Below, one piece after another: positions 1-11,592 of a stretch of 64,000 nt of DNA (positions are counted from its first letter, which is position 1; each line of letters begins with the position of its first letter). The position numbers and the translations under genes were made by a program. The stretch is from Antedon mediterranea (lineage: Eukaryota > Echinodermata > Crinoidea > Comatulida > Antedonidae). The stretch spans positions 17,644,922 through 17,708,921 of the forward strand of contig NC_092678.1 in the NCBI RefSeq assembly GCF_964355755.1. The letters run 5' to 3'. Under the pieces are notes generated by a model, which was not told the origin of the DNA, searched no databases, and was given only the letters and a program-made list of their open reading frames with translations.

Positions 1-133
1 TTCAGCACTGTTAACATATTTATTTCATGTCATAGGATGGAATAATAATTGTCGAGGTTCATATGGTTAAGTTTGTGCATGTTGCGTTTGCGCGGATAAC
101 CCGAACTCGTCAAAGTGACGAGTTCAAATCTAG
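1..133 (+). mobile_element. Helitron-like element, 3' end
   Basis: The segment ends in GCGGATAACC, then an inverted pair AACTCGTC/GACGAGTT around a short loop, then CTAG at 130-133 followed by T. A stem-loop just before CTRR, with T after it, is the standard Helitron 3' terminus. The same ending recurs at 1288, 3096, 4773 and 6334. Only the terminal part is in the window. Confidence 0.6.
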
Positions 134-1288
134 TTTTTCTATGTTATTCTTCTTTCTTTCCCAAAATTTTGTGTCACGTGTATCTCAAATTCTGATCAAC
201 ATTACATCGTATAACTTTGTCAGAAGATTTACCTCTATGTGTAGAAGTGCAGGACAGCTCGTTTTTTTACTTTAGAGTCGCGCAGCGTAAGCTACGCGCG
301 ATTTTATGAATTTCGCGTATTTAACATAGACTAAAAAGCAAAAGTCATTTTGTAATGACACTTGGTGAACATTTAAGTCATATCAAGGGCAAACTTTCTA
401 TGGATTAAAAATGGCATGTTTGACATAAAGTTACGCGCGCACGCGCGTTTAAAATTTCAAATTGCGAAAAATTCATTTCTAATCAACTTTCTACGCGTTT
501 CAGGTCATTTTGAGCATTTCAAAAATTCCCACGCGTGCGCATATTTTTTACGCGCGCGTGCGCACGTAGCGCAAAAACATCTTTTTTTTGCTTGATTTTT
601 GTTTTTTCAGCCTTTTCTAGTACATTTACCAATTTTCAATCAATTTCGACTTAAAATCACGTCATACGAGCACGTAGAATTGAACAATTTGTGCGCGTTT
701 TTGATGAAAAAGTTCAAAAATTTGTGAAAATTATGCCTTTTTTTAAAAAGTCATAGATTCTAAACTCCGAGGTGAAAATATTTAAAATTTCAGATTCTGG
801 AAGTAGATGAGTTGTTTTTCTCGAATCATGCATTGATATGGCTAACCAGACATTGTGACGTCATCGTATGGCCACCCGAATATAAAATATAGGATTTTTT
901 TCTCTTTCGTCATAGCTCGTTAATTTAATAGAGCGCATCTCTACTTATCCTTATTCCATTTCACTCAATTTTTTTATATTGTCTAGATCAATCAATTACC
1001 TTTCGCATGATCCACCATTTTAAAAAATGTGATGACGTCATCATGTTCAAATGCGTCAATAACTTTGGTCACTTATTTTCACCTATTCTGCACTGTATGT
1101 AGTACGTATACAGTATATAGTGTTATACCGTATATACTTAGACGCGACGCAACATAGAGAGCGCACTAACATTTTTCAATGCCATAATCGTTTTATTTTT
1201 TTGCGTGCACTATTCTAACGTATGACGTGCACGTGGCTTTTGCACTGCGGATAACCTAACTCGTCCGTAGTGACGAGTTCAAATCTAG
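134..1288 (+). mobile_element. Helitron-like unit 2 of a head-to-tail array
   Basis: The unit starts near a TTATTCTTCTTTC motif and ends in the hairpin plus CTAG at 1285-1288. Its interior holds stretches rich in alternating ACGCGCGC and several TGACGTCA palindromes. I see no Rep/helicase coding sequence, so it is non-autonomous. The interior is closely similar to 1289-2530 and to the minus-strand copies at 24440-25340 and 31513-32560. Confidence 0.55.
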
Positions 1289-3096
1289 TATTATTCTTCT
1301 TTCTTTCTCCTCCATTTTTGTGTCTCGCGTATCTCACAAACTTGTAAACATAACATTTCATAACTTTGTCAACATATGGGCATTTACGTGAAGTTGTGCA
1401 CCTCCTATTTTGAATGACGTCAGAGTTGCGCAATGTGACTTACGTGCGATTTTATGATTTTTTATGATTGATCATAGGCTAAAAACCAAGCATAATTTTA
1501 TTTTGACACTTTCTGAAAATGTAAGTCATATCAAGGGCAAACTTTTTGTGGATTAAAAATGCCATGTTTTGCCAAGACGTTACGCGCGCACGCACATTTC
1601 TCCTCTATTTTTGTGTCTCGCTTATATCAAAAATGTGTAAACATAACATTTCATAACTTTGTCAACATATGGGCATTCACGTGAAGTTGTGCACCTACTA
1701 TTGTGAATGACGTCAGAAATGCGTAACGTGACTTACGCGTGATTTTATGAATTTCCCGTATTCAACATAGATTGAAAACCATATAACTATGTAAGTTGAA
1801 ACTTAGCAAAAGTTTAATTTATATCTTGCGCTAACTTTCTGTGCACTAAAAATGGCATTTTTTAAACGAAGTTACGCGCGCACGCGCATTTAAAATTTAA
1901 AATGCGCAAAATTAATTTCTAATCAACTTTCTACGCTGATCATGACATTTTGAGCATGTCAAAAATTCCCACGCGCGCGAACAATTTTACGCGCGTGGTC
2001 CGCACGTAGCGCTAAAAACATCTGTTTTTGCGTGAATTATGTCTTTCCAGCCTTTTATAGTAATTTTATCAAATTTTAAAACAATTTAGACTTAAAATTA
2101 CGTCATACGAGCACGTCGAATTATACAATTTGTGCGTGTTTTTAAAGAAAAAATTCAAAAATTCGTCAAAATTATGCCTTTTTTTAAACAATCATAGATT
2201 CTAAACTACGTGGAGAACTTTTTTTTACTTACATATTCTGGAAGGTGATGAGTTGTAGATATCGGATCATTAATCAATATGGCTAACCGGACATTGTGAC
2301 GTCATCGTATGGCCACGCGAATATAAAATATAGGATTTTTGTCTCTTTCGTCATAGCTCATCACATTTAATAGAGCGCATCTCCACTTATTCGTTGTCCA
2401 TTTTCACCCCGATTTTAATATATTCTAGGTCAATCAACTATCTTTTGCATGAATTAAATTTTTTTAAATTTTTTTAACGTCATCATGCCTAAAAATTTAA
2501 ATTACGTTGGTCATTAATTTCATCTTTACAGTAAATTTTAATCTGTTATAGCTCGTAAGAATAAAATGTGATAATCACGATTAAAACGTTTTCAGGAAGC
2601 TATTGTATTGTAGATACAAAATCATGTGAAAATTGTGCCAATTGAATGTTGTGACATCATCATATGGCCAGTTAAATAAAAAAAGTCGTATTTTCATCTT
2701 TTGCGTTATATTTCATTACATTTAAAAGAGCGCGCATTAATATTTCACGTATTCAAATTTCTTCTACACGTTAATATGTTGTTGCTGAGATAATTTCATT
2801 CTGAAATTTCTACTTTTGCATTTCATTTTGAAACCGTCAAGATGTTAAAAATTACAATAAAATACCGGTCCCGTAATTTCACCTATTTTACACTGTTTGT
2901 GATATGTATACAGATTGTACTGTGTATACTATATGACACAAAATAACAGAATTCAGAAATAACAACATATCATATTCTTCAGTTCAGGTCATAATGCCTT
3001 AATATTTTTCTGTGTGCAATATTCTAACGTATGACGTGCACGTGGCGTTTGTCGAGCGGATAACTAACTCGTCAAAGTGACGAGTTTCATGTCTAG
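1289..3096 (+). mobile_element. Helitron-like unit 3
   Basis: Same start motif and same terminal hairpin (AACTCGTC.../GACGAGTT) with CTAG at 3093-3096. It is longer than unit 2 because an internal block with TGACGTCA and ACGCGC stretches is partly repeated. No protein-coding content is recognisable. Confidence 0.55.
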
Positions 3097-3212
3097 TTGG
3101 TTATCCGCCTCAAGCGGATAACCTTTGTTATTGTAGTGTTACTTTTTTTTTTTATTGGTTATCCGCCTCAAGCGGATAACCTTTGTTATTGTAGTGTTAC
3201 TTTTTTTTTTTA
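3097..3212 (+). repeat. Tandem pair of 58-bp hairpin units
   Basis: Two near-identical 58-bp units (3099-3156 and 3157-3212). Each begins with a perfect 10-bp inverted repeat, GGTTATCCGC/GCGGATAACC, around CTCAA, then a short common sequence and a run of about ten T. GCGGATAACC is also part of each Helitron-like 3' end, so these hairpins are probably variant termini of the same family. Confidence 0.7.
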
Positions 3213-4773
3213 TTATTCTTCTTTCTTTCTCCGATTTTGTGTACGCGTTTTCTCTTGAACGTGTTAACATAACATTTTGTAACTTGGTCAACATATAGAC
3301 AATTAACTGAAGATGTACTGCGAAGCTTTTTGACAATGTCAGATCCGCGTAGCGTAAGTTACGCGCGATTTTCTGAAAATCTTAAATCGGTCATAACTTC
3401 GAAACCGATAAATATTTTTTAACGAAATTTTCAGCCACGTTTTCTTCACATCAATGGCTAACTTTTTCGCTCTTCAGCAAATTTTTGAACACTAGAAAGT
3501 CTGCGCGTAAACTGCGTTTGAAATTTTAAAATGCTCCTAATTTGTGCACGCTGTTTCTCTGTAACGCGTTAACATAACATTTTGTAACTTGTTCAACATA
3601 TAGACATTTTACTGAAGTTGTCCAGCCAAGCTTTTTGACGATGTCAGAGCCGCGTAGCGTAAGTTACGCGTGATTTTCTGAAAATCTTAAATTGGTTATA
3701 ACTTCGAAACAAATGAATATTTTTTAACGTCATTTTCAGCCACGTTTGCTTCACATCAATAGTTAACTTTTTTAACGCTATCGCAATTTGTAACATTAGA
3801 AAGTGCGCGCGTAAATGGCGTTTGAAATTTTAAAATGCTTCAAATCAATTTCTGATTAAATTAGAGCACGATTCAGGTCATTTTAAGCGTTTAAAAAATT
3901 GCCACTGGTGCGCACATTTTTACGCGCGCACGGCGCAGGGAACAGGTATGAGCATTTCTTTTACACGATTTGTGTTTTTAAATCTTCTGTTAACAATTTT
4001 ACGTTATTTTATTCACTTTTCAACTTGAAATGGCGTTCTACGAGCACGTTAAACATGACAGGTTGCGCACGAAAACGTCAACAAATTGTGAAAATGTTCC
4101 AAAATATGTCTACTTTTAAAAATGACACAGTTCATCAGAATGCAAGGTTACCCCCATTTTTTATTTTAATTTCTTGCAGTGTATGAATCATAGGTCTGAT
4201 TTATTATAGTGTTGAATGCTAAAACGTGTTTGATGGCTACATTATTTGCATATTAAATATAATTTTTGAAATATTTATCATCAAACAAACATAAACTTAT
4301 TTAAAGAGCAAAACAATAAACATAACATTTATCTTTTTTCTTTACATGTTAATATATAAAACTTGAAAGTATGTACTTTCATAAAATATCAGCGTTTAAA
4401 ATTTTTGAAGATTTCATCATAGTAAAATTTATGATTTAAGTTTGATATGTAATAATCAACTTGCATCGAGGGGGTTCACGACATACCGAATGAACGAGGA
4501 CTCTTTCTTCGGATTTTCGTCAGCAGGTGGTCATATGGCTCGATGTGTAATGCAACCGACTTTGGTATCAGAGGTACCGGGTTCGAGTCCCGTCACGGGA
4601 AAACAATTAATTAAAAGGGTTTAGTTGGTTATTACACTGAGAGGGCAGTTTTAATTTTGAATAGCCTACTTTTTTTGGAAAAGTCATAACTTGGAAGTAC
4701 TTGAATACGCAAGATACGCTTTGTTGCTGGCGGATAACCAAACTCGTCCTCAAGTGACGAGTTTAAGTTCTAG
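3213..4773 (+). mobile_element. Helitron-like unit A, 1561 bp
   Basis: First of two almost identical direct copies. It starts TTATTCTTC directly after an A and ends hairpin plus CTAG at 4770-4773, with the next copy beginning at the next base. Only a few substitutions separate A and B (for example near 4303 and 4411). Open frames at 3899-4186 and 4442-4624 repeat identically in copy B, show no recognisable domain, and are not called as genes. Confidence 0.65.
4527..4600 (+). other. tRNA-like (Pol III promoter-like) segment in unit A
   Basis: TGGCTCGATGTG resembles an A box and GGTTCGAGTCCC is a textbook B box. The intervening CCGACTTTGG...AGAGG is similar to the head of tRNA-derived SINEs. 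The T stem is only four pairs and no acceptor stem closes, so it is not a working tRNA. Confidence 0.5.
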
Positions 4774-6334
4774 TTATTCTTCTTTCTTTCTCCGATTTTG
4801 TGTACGCGTTTTCTCTTGAACGTGTTAACATAACATTTTGTAACTTGGTCAACATATAGACAATTAACTGAAGATGTACTGCGAAGCTTTTTGACAATGT
4901 CAGATCCGCGTAGCGTAAGTTACGCGCGATTTTCTGAAAATCTTAAATCGGTCATAACTTCGAAACCGATAAATATTTTTTAACGAAATTTTCAGCCACG
5001 TTTTCTTCACATCAATGGCTAACTTTTTCGCTCTTCAGCAAATTTTTGAACACTAGAAAGTCTGCGCGTAAACTGCGTTTGAAATTTTAAAATGCTCCTA
5101 ATTTGTGCACGCTGTTTCTCTGTAACGCGTTAACATAACATTTTGTAACTTGTTCAACATATAGACATTTTACTGAAGTTGTCCAGCCAAGCTTTTTGAC
5201 GATGTCAGAGCCGCGTAGCGTAAGTTACGCGTGATTTTCTGAAAATCTTAAATTGGTTATAACTTCGAAACAAATGAATATTTTTTAACGTCATTTTCAG
5301 CCACGTTTGCTTCACATCAATAGTTAACTTTTTTAACGCTATCGCAATTTGTAACATTAGAAAGTGCGCGCGTAAATGGCGTTTGAAATTTTAAAATGCT
5401 TCAAATCAATTTCTGATTAAATTAGAGCACGATTCAGGTCATTTTAAGCGTTTAAAAAATTGCCACTGGTGCGCACATTTTTACGCGCGCACGGCGCAGG
5501 GAACAGGTATGAGCATTTCTTTTACACGATTTGTGTTTTTAAATCTTCTGTTAACAATTTTACGTTATTTTATTCACTTTTCAACTTGAAATGGCGTTCT
5601 ACGAGCACGTTAAACATGACAGGTTGCGCACGAAAACGTCAACAAATTGTGAAAATGTTCCAAAATATGTCTACTTTTAAAAATGACACAGTTCATCAGA
5701 ATGCAAGGTTACCCCCATTTTTTATTTTAATTTCTTGCAGTGTATGAATCATAGGTCTGATTTATTATAGTGTTGAATGCTAAAACGTGTTTGATGGCTA
5801 CATTATTTGCATATTAAATATAATTTTTGAAATATTTATCATCAAACAAACATAAACTTATTCAAAGAGCAAAACAATAAACATAACATTTATCTTTTTT
5901 CTTTACATGTTAATATATAAAACTTGAAAGTATGTACTTTCATAAAATATCAGCGTTTAAAATTTTTGAATATTTCATCATAGTAAAATTTATGATTTAA
6001 GTTTGATATGTAATAATCAACTTGCATCGAGGGGGTTCACGACATACCGAATGAACGAGGACTCTTTCTTCGGATTTTCGTCAGCAGGTGGTCATATGGC
6101 TCGATGTGTAATGCAACCGACTTTGGTATCAGAGGTACCGGGTTCGAGTCCCGTCACGGGAAAACAATTAATTAAAAGGGTTTAGTTGGTTATTACACTG
6201 AGAGGGCAGTTTTAATTTTGAATAGCCTACTTTTTTTGGAAAAGTCATAACTTGGAAGTACTTGAATACGCAAGATACGCTTTGTTGCTGGCGGATAACC
6301 AAACTCGTCCTCAAGTGACGAGTTTAAGTTCTAG
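4774..6334 (+). mobile_element. Helitron-like unit B, 1561 bp
   Basis: Direct repeat of 3213-4773 with no bases between the copies. Ends in the same hairpin plus CTAG (6331-6334) followed by T. Near-identity implies a recent duplication, by rolling-circle tandem insertion or by later unequal exchange. Confidence 0.65.
6088..6161 (+). other. tRNA-like (Pol III promoter-like) segment in unit B
   Basis: Second copy of the A-box/B-box-like segment, exactly 1561 bp after the first and unchanged in the B box. Confidence 0.5.
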
Positions 6335-6371
6335 TTAGGTTATATGCATATCATGCATATAACCTAACTAG
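6331..6371. repeat. 41-bp near-perfect palindrome at the array end
   Basis: A 19-bp arm starting CTAGTTAGGTTATATGCAT, three loop bases, then the exact reverse complement. It overlaps the last CTAG of the Helitron-like array on one side and abuts a tRNA-like 3' end on the other. Confidence 0.8.
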
Positions 6372-6440
6372 CTCGTCCGGGAAATGAACCCGGGGCCTCT
6401 CGCACCCAAAGCGAGAATCATACCACTAGACTAGCAATAC
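6371..6440 (-). pseudogene. tRNA-Pro(TGG)-like remnant
   Basis: On the minus strand there is a good anticodon arm (TCTCGC, loop TTTGGGT, GCGAGA) with anticodon TGG, a perfect T arm (CCGGG TTCATTT CCCGG), and a D-arm segment GTCTAGTGGTATGA. The 3' acceptor strand GACGAGC is present, but the 5' strand position reads GTATTGC and does not pair. It is therefore a tRNA-Pro pseudogene or the tRNA-derived head of a SINE. Confidence 0.65.
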
Positions 6441-7194
6441 AGGTTAATACACCATTTTTTTCAGGAAATACGTATGCAATAAATGTCACACAGCCGCAAT
6501 TACGGCTCTTTCGGACATGTAATATCTGGTAACCACCGGTAAACAACGATAAATAGCCACAACTGTACACATATAAATGTAAAAGTAAATTTAATAATGA
6601 TCTTTGACCACCAATTCTTCCTTCTAAAATCCAAACCCCCCTAAAAAAACCCACAAAAAAAAACCCCTAAGCAATTCTCAAACAATGATACAGTATCCCT
6701 ATTCTCCCACAACTTATACACTTCCCCAAATTCCCAATCCTCCCAGACAAAATATCGACAATCTTCTTATTGTCAAATATAAATCCCAGAAACCCCCCTT
6801 CCAAATACAATAATATCACAAGATGAATAATACAATAATAAATGTCCACAATATCGTTCCTTCTTGCCTTTTCTCCTACGCTGACACAAAACAAATTCGA
6901 AAGATAAAAGTTAAAACGATTCCGCAGCTAAACAACTCCTCTGCTCCCGTTCTGCTTGTATTCCCAATTATACTTCTTCTCAACCTGCAACTATCTTCTG
7001 ACATATAAATAAATAAAATATAAAGTTAAAAATGTTTCTTGAGGTCCTTCTGCACTGCAATCCGCTCCCCGATCAATTATTTCTTTCTCCTTTTCCACGT
7101 AACATAATATCAGTATCACTAAAGTCAGTCTTCGATACTTTCAACAAAAGCTTTCTTTAAAAGCAATTAATTCTGCTATTTCCAACAGTTATTA
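6441..7194. other. No gene seen; pyrimidine-rich DNA
   Basis: The stretch is poor in G on the plus strand and has a run of A then CCCC near 6655-6667. Short minus-strand frames here have no recognisable domain. Confidence 0.4.
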
Positions 7195-7470
7195 TTCGAT
7201 TTATTAACTTCATGTATCTCACTTTATTTCATTTCTGCTCCAGCTCTAGATCACCATAATTATTTCCAACTCACAATTTATTAACTTCATGTATATCACC
7301 TTATTTCGTTTCTGCTTCAGCTCTATATCACCATAATTATTTCCAACTCACAATTTACTAACTTCATGTAGATCACCTTATTTCCTTTCCGCTTCAGCTC
7401 TATATCACCATACTTCTTTCCAACCCACCATTTATTAACTTCATATATACCACTTTACTTCCTTTCTGCT
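7195..7470. repeat. Minisatellite, about 78-bp unit, ~4 copies
   Basis: The phrase TTAACTTCATGTA recurs with spacing near 77-79 bp, each time followed by a CACCTTATTTC-like run and GCTCTATATCACCAT. Copies differ by scattered substitutions. Confidence 0.75.
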
Positions 7471-7802
7471 TCAACATAACATAACCCTCCTTCTCTGTCT
7501 CCTCTCAATTTTCATCTCCCTCTCAACCTTCCCTCAATTGCACACATACCACCACCTTATCCTTCTCAACCAATCAGCAACTCACACACCAACTCAACTC
7601 TTACACCTCTCCTCCAATCAGCAACCTCCACACACTCCTTCTCTGCACACAAACACTCTGCTCCACTGGCTTCAAACAATAGTTTCCTAAAACAAAAGAA
7701 AGGTTCAAATAATGAAAACAAAAGGAAAAGTAAGAATAACTTGCACAATAAATACAAAACTTATGTCACTTGTGACACCCAGTACAGGATATATAGGGCC
7801 TA
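7471..7802. other. CT-rich stretch, no gene
   Basis: Low-G sequence rich in CTC and TCC on the plus strand. The minus-strand open frame at 7566-7757 follows from this composition and matches nothing I know. Confidence 0.4.
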
Positions 7803-8310
7803 CACTGTTAAAAAAATTCTTATAAAAAAACTGTAAATTACTGGCAATCTGGACGCCAGTAATTTACCGTAATGTAGAATTACAGGTACTGTTGAAAATA
7901 AATTACTGTAAAACTACAGTAAATTACTGTTGGTCATAAAGTCGGTTGTCTACCGTAATGTAGAATCACAGGTACTGTTGAAAATAAATTACTGTAAAAC
8001 TACAAATTACTGTTAACTTGAAAGTCGGATGTCAACTATAACGTAAAATCACAGGTACCGTTTCTAATAAATTACTACAGTATAATTACTGTTAATCTGA
8101 AAGTCTGTTTGTCAACAATAACGTAAAATCACGGGTACCATACAACTACGTAAAATTACTGTCGATTTCAAAGGAAGTGGTCTACCATTAATGTAGAATA
8201 ATGTTGATAAATAACTGTAAAACTACATTCAAATTACTGTCGATTTCAATGGTCAATGGTAATGTAAAATCACAGGTACCGTTATTAATAAATTACTGTA
8301 AAAGATTCAG
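7803..8310 (+). mobile_element. CACTG-type transposon end with ~80-bp subterminal repeats
   Basis: The segment opens TA then CACTGTTAAAAAAATTC. About six diverged repeats spaced 75-85 bp follow, built on AAATTACTGTAAAACTAC and GTAATGTAGAATCACAGGTA. CACTG ends with TACTGTAAA-type subterminal repeats are typical of animal EnSpm/CACTA elements. No matching right end was found, so it is probably a truncated element. Confidence 0.5.
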
Positions 8311-8437
8311 TGAATTCCAACCAAACAAAATATTACAAAAATATAAATACCATACAAACAAAATAAATACATGCCAATAATCTTATTTCATGCCTTATAT
8401 TAAAATGACCATCAAATAAATGGAAGGTTTATTCCAG

Positions 8438-8644
8438 AGTACAGGACCTGGATGTGGTAGATGGACACTTAACAGTAAACCACAGTAAGAATGTTGTTGA
8501 TCCAATAACAGGAGTCCACACTCAAAACATAGAATCCTACTGGAATCGTGAAAAATTAAAGTTAAAAAGAATAGGTGTAAACGGGAATGGTTACCGGAAT
8601 ACCTTGACGAATTTATGTGGCGAGAAAGATATGGCATAATATAA
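8438..8644 (+). pseudogene. IS1595/ISXO2-like DDE transposase, C-terminal remnant
   Basis: The plus frame reads HLTVNHSKNVVDPITGVHTQ, then NIESYWNREKLKLKR. After a frame change near 8583 it reads EWLPEYLDEFMWRERYG and a stop at 8642-8644. The N-H-S...F/V-VDP..G.HT..IE.YW and YLDEFMWRER pattern is that of the catalytic domain end in ISXO2-like (IS1595/Merlin-related) transposases found in invertebrate genomes. The upstream catalytic domain is missing and the frame is broken, so it cannot be active. A CAG just before 8438 could be a splice acceptor. Confidence 0.75.
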
Positions 8645-10600
8645 ATTAAACAGATTAAGTAAGTTAAAATAGTATATGTTCCTTGTGCCTTATTAAATAA
8701 TGTTAAAGTCTTGTGCCTTATATTTGAATAAAGTTTGAAGAATGTATCTTTCGATCTAACGATTTTTTTCTTGTTGTTTGTAGAGGCTATTTGCAACTGT
8801 TGAGAAAAAACCAAACATGGATGTATTTATATAAATTAAAACATAAATTGGATATTTTATATAAATTAAAACATAAATTAAATAAGATTAAAATGTATAT
8901 GAATCTTTTTCTTGATATTTTCTTGTTATTTGTAGAGGCTACTTGATTTAACATGTTAGGGCCTATAGGCTACTGTATATAGTGTAAAATACGATATAAT
9001 TTACAGACACATAATAAAAGCTATAGGCTAACTACAGCAGCAGTTTTTTGTTTGTTTTTATCAAACACAGTGAAATACAAAACAATTGGCACAATGACAC
9101 GAACAATAGAAGCCTCAACAAGCCTGGCACACCCAACCCAACATATTGACTAACACCCCTATAAATAATAATGGAATAGTCCTATATTCAAATACATGCC
9201 GAAAACTCGGGTTGATCCCTAGTTTTTAATCTTTCTCAGTTTACTTTTAATAATGCTTTGTTTTTTTACGTTTTGTTTTATATTTGAAGATATCAAATTT
9301 GTCAGTGGTTTGTCATGACAAATTATACTTTTTAAATATTTTTTTTTATGGTTTTTATGTATATTTTTAAAAAAATATAATTATGTTTATTTACTCTTGT
9401 TGCACATCTCCCTCATTGAGACTGTGCCTCTGATAAAGAGATACAAAAAAATTCATAACATAATTAACTGTACGCCACATTAAATCTTAAAAAAAAAGTT
9501 TATATAAACTTTAGATTCTATCATCAGAACACTTCCCCTATTATGATCAAATCATCTTTCATGTAAACTTGGCCTATTTTTCAGAAATGAATATCCTTAT
9601 AGTAATACGATGAGTGGTAAGTTCAGAGCTTGGGATTTTTTTAGGAAACAATGAGTTTGAAAGAATCCCAATTTGATTGGTCAAAATTATCGCTACTTAT
9701 ACGTCCGCTATAGATGGCGCTTTTTTTCATACAGATAACTACATAAACAGAACACAATTATTAATGAATAATTAATAATATTAAAGAACCAATTCTTTTA
9801 ATTAATCCTTGTCTAAAAATTGTCCCCATGTATGGCAAGATATTCCTAATTTTATCGTATATCATCTTTAATTGTCTGTACACACGAACCATGTTATCTG
9901 TATATTTAAATGATTGTTCACACAATTTATTATATCTTATGTATTTTTATTGTTTTACTAAGTTTTATGATTGAAATGCAGTATAGATAACCAATTCGAT
10001 AGTGCTTAGCACTCAAGAAAGGAAATCCCCAGGTTGCTTTGTTGCGTTGTTTGACTGCATGAAAATTTAATAAAATAATTCTGTTCGATCCTTTTCCTTC
10101 ATCTATATAGATTGTGTTTTTGTAATTTATGTGTGCATGCTATACATGTTAGCTTCGTCTATGAATTTGTTACCGATTGGCTATTTCCTTTGATTGTTAA
10201 TGCGTTGGTGGTTGGTTACAATCAGGCCTGCATATTATTTTTCAAAATTATAACATTTTAAATTTTGTTGTAAATTGATGCTTTCAATAATGATTGTAGA
10301 TCATTTTCACTATTTCCAATGAGAATTTTATCGTCGGCCAAGAATGAGTCTTTTTATCAATAAAAAATATTAATCTCTTTCTCTTTGAAATCTTTTGTAA
10401 GTTCATTTATATATAATATTAACAGAATTAGAGAGAGAGAGAGAGAGAGACAGCCTTTGTGGGTTGAAAAAAATGGATAATTTTCAATATAAATCCAAAT
10501 TACTGAAAAAAAGACAATGCTGTGGGTATCAGTGTGGCTGTGGGTATCAGTGGCTTGATCTTAATAAAGATACAAAATAATATAAACAAAAAGCTAAATC
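8645..10600. other. No gene seen, AT-rich
   Basis: No open frame with a recognisable domain, no clear inverted termini. One (GA)n run lies at 10431-10450. Confidence 0.4.
10431..10450. repeat. (GA)n microsatellite
   Basis: Ten GA dinucleotides in a row. Confidence 0.95.
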
Positions 10601-10619
10601 TAAACGATACAATTTAAAC

Positions 10620-10700
10620 AACTAGACAAAATTAGCAGAGCTTTCGGGAAAAACTAGCCCTTCATCAGTGTGTAGAAATCAAGCGCTACCTGAGTGGACT
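10620..10700 (-). other. Hammerhead-like motif; possible Penelope-like element end
   Basis: The minus strand contains CTGATGA, then AGGG and CCC arms closing a loop, then GAAA, followed by AGC-TCT-GCT and A. This is the order of the hammerhead core (CUGAUGA, stem II, GAAA, stem III, U-A cleavage position). Penelope-like retroelements of marine animals are known to carry such motifs near their ends. The flanking stem I does not pair well here, so it is either degenerate or works only as a dimer. No reverse transcriptase of this class was found nearby. Confidence 0.4.
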
Positions 10701-11592
10701 GGAATAAAAGAAATAAAACAAAAGAGGCATAATGCTGGTGAAAAGAGTGAGATTAGAAAACAATAAAGATAGCTTGGTATATATAAACAATTTAGAAATT
10801 GAATTAAAAATCAACTCAAATGGTGGTTAATATTGAAATTATTAAATTTAGGTAGTCGATGGAATAATTTTACCGATCTGGGAATATGTTCCTAATGTTA
10901 AGTCAAAATATTTCGTGGTTTTAAGTAGTAATTCCAAGTGGTTTTCATGGTCTGCCCTGTCGTGAAAGAACATCTCAATTGACACATTTTAAAAAAGCTT
11001 TTTGGGCAATTTAGGGAATGATACACCTTGTGGTGCATTCGGATTTTCAATTACTTGCAATTATTGTTCATTCCGGATGATAACAAAAACACGTTTGGTT
11101 GATTATCTGAAAATTATGCAGTATGCAGTTGAGAGGTTATTTCATGACGGGGCAGAAATGTAGGCTAATAATAATTTGTTTTGCACAATGCATGGTTAAT
11201 ATTAAACATCTTTTTTTATGCGAGTCTTCCTTATTACTTTCATTTAAACGAAACACAATTAAGTCACCTATGTGCGCTCACTTTGCTTTTTCACTTTGCA
11301 ATGTTATCGATAACTTTAAACGAAGGGAGCCAACCGAAGCGCACCCGCATCATTTGGACGCAATCATAATGGGTTTTTGGACCGATGTCTTATTAACGTT
11401 CCCTTTTGTAATGAAAATTATGTATAAAGGGGTTTTTTTCGGACCGACATAAAAGTAATTCGAGATTCATGACATTTTTCGTTCTTTAATTTTTAAATGC
11501 CAAGGAGAACTAAAATTAGCAAAAGTATAGTCACGCGAGGGTTTATGAGTGCTATAGGATCAAGTACAGCACGTTAGTAAATCAGGAAAGGT
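10701..11592. other. No gene seen
   Basis: Frames at 11123-11452 have no recognised domain. The part before 11592 may be untranslated or 5' sequence of the LINE remnant that follows. Confidence 0.35.

Noticed and set aside
3899-4186. 95-residue frame, repeated identically at 5460-5747
   Set aside because: Identity follows from the 1561-bp duplication and gives no evidence of selection. No domain is seen.
8395-8814. 139-residue minus-strand frame
   Set aside because: Antisense to the IS1595-like remnant, which explains the sequence better.
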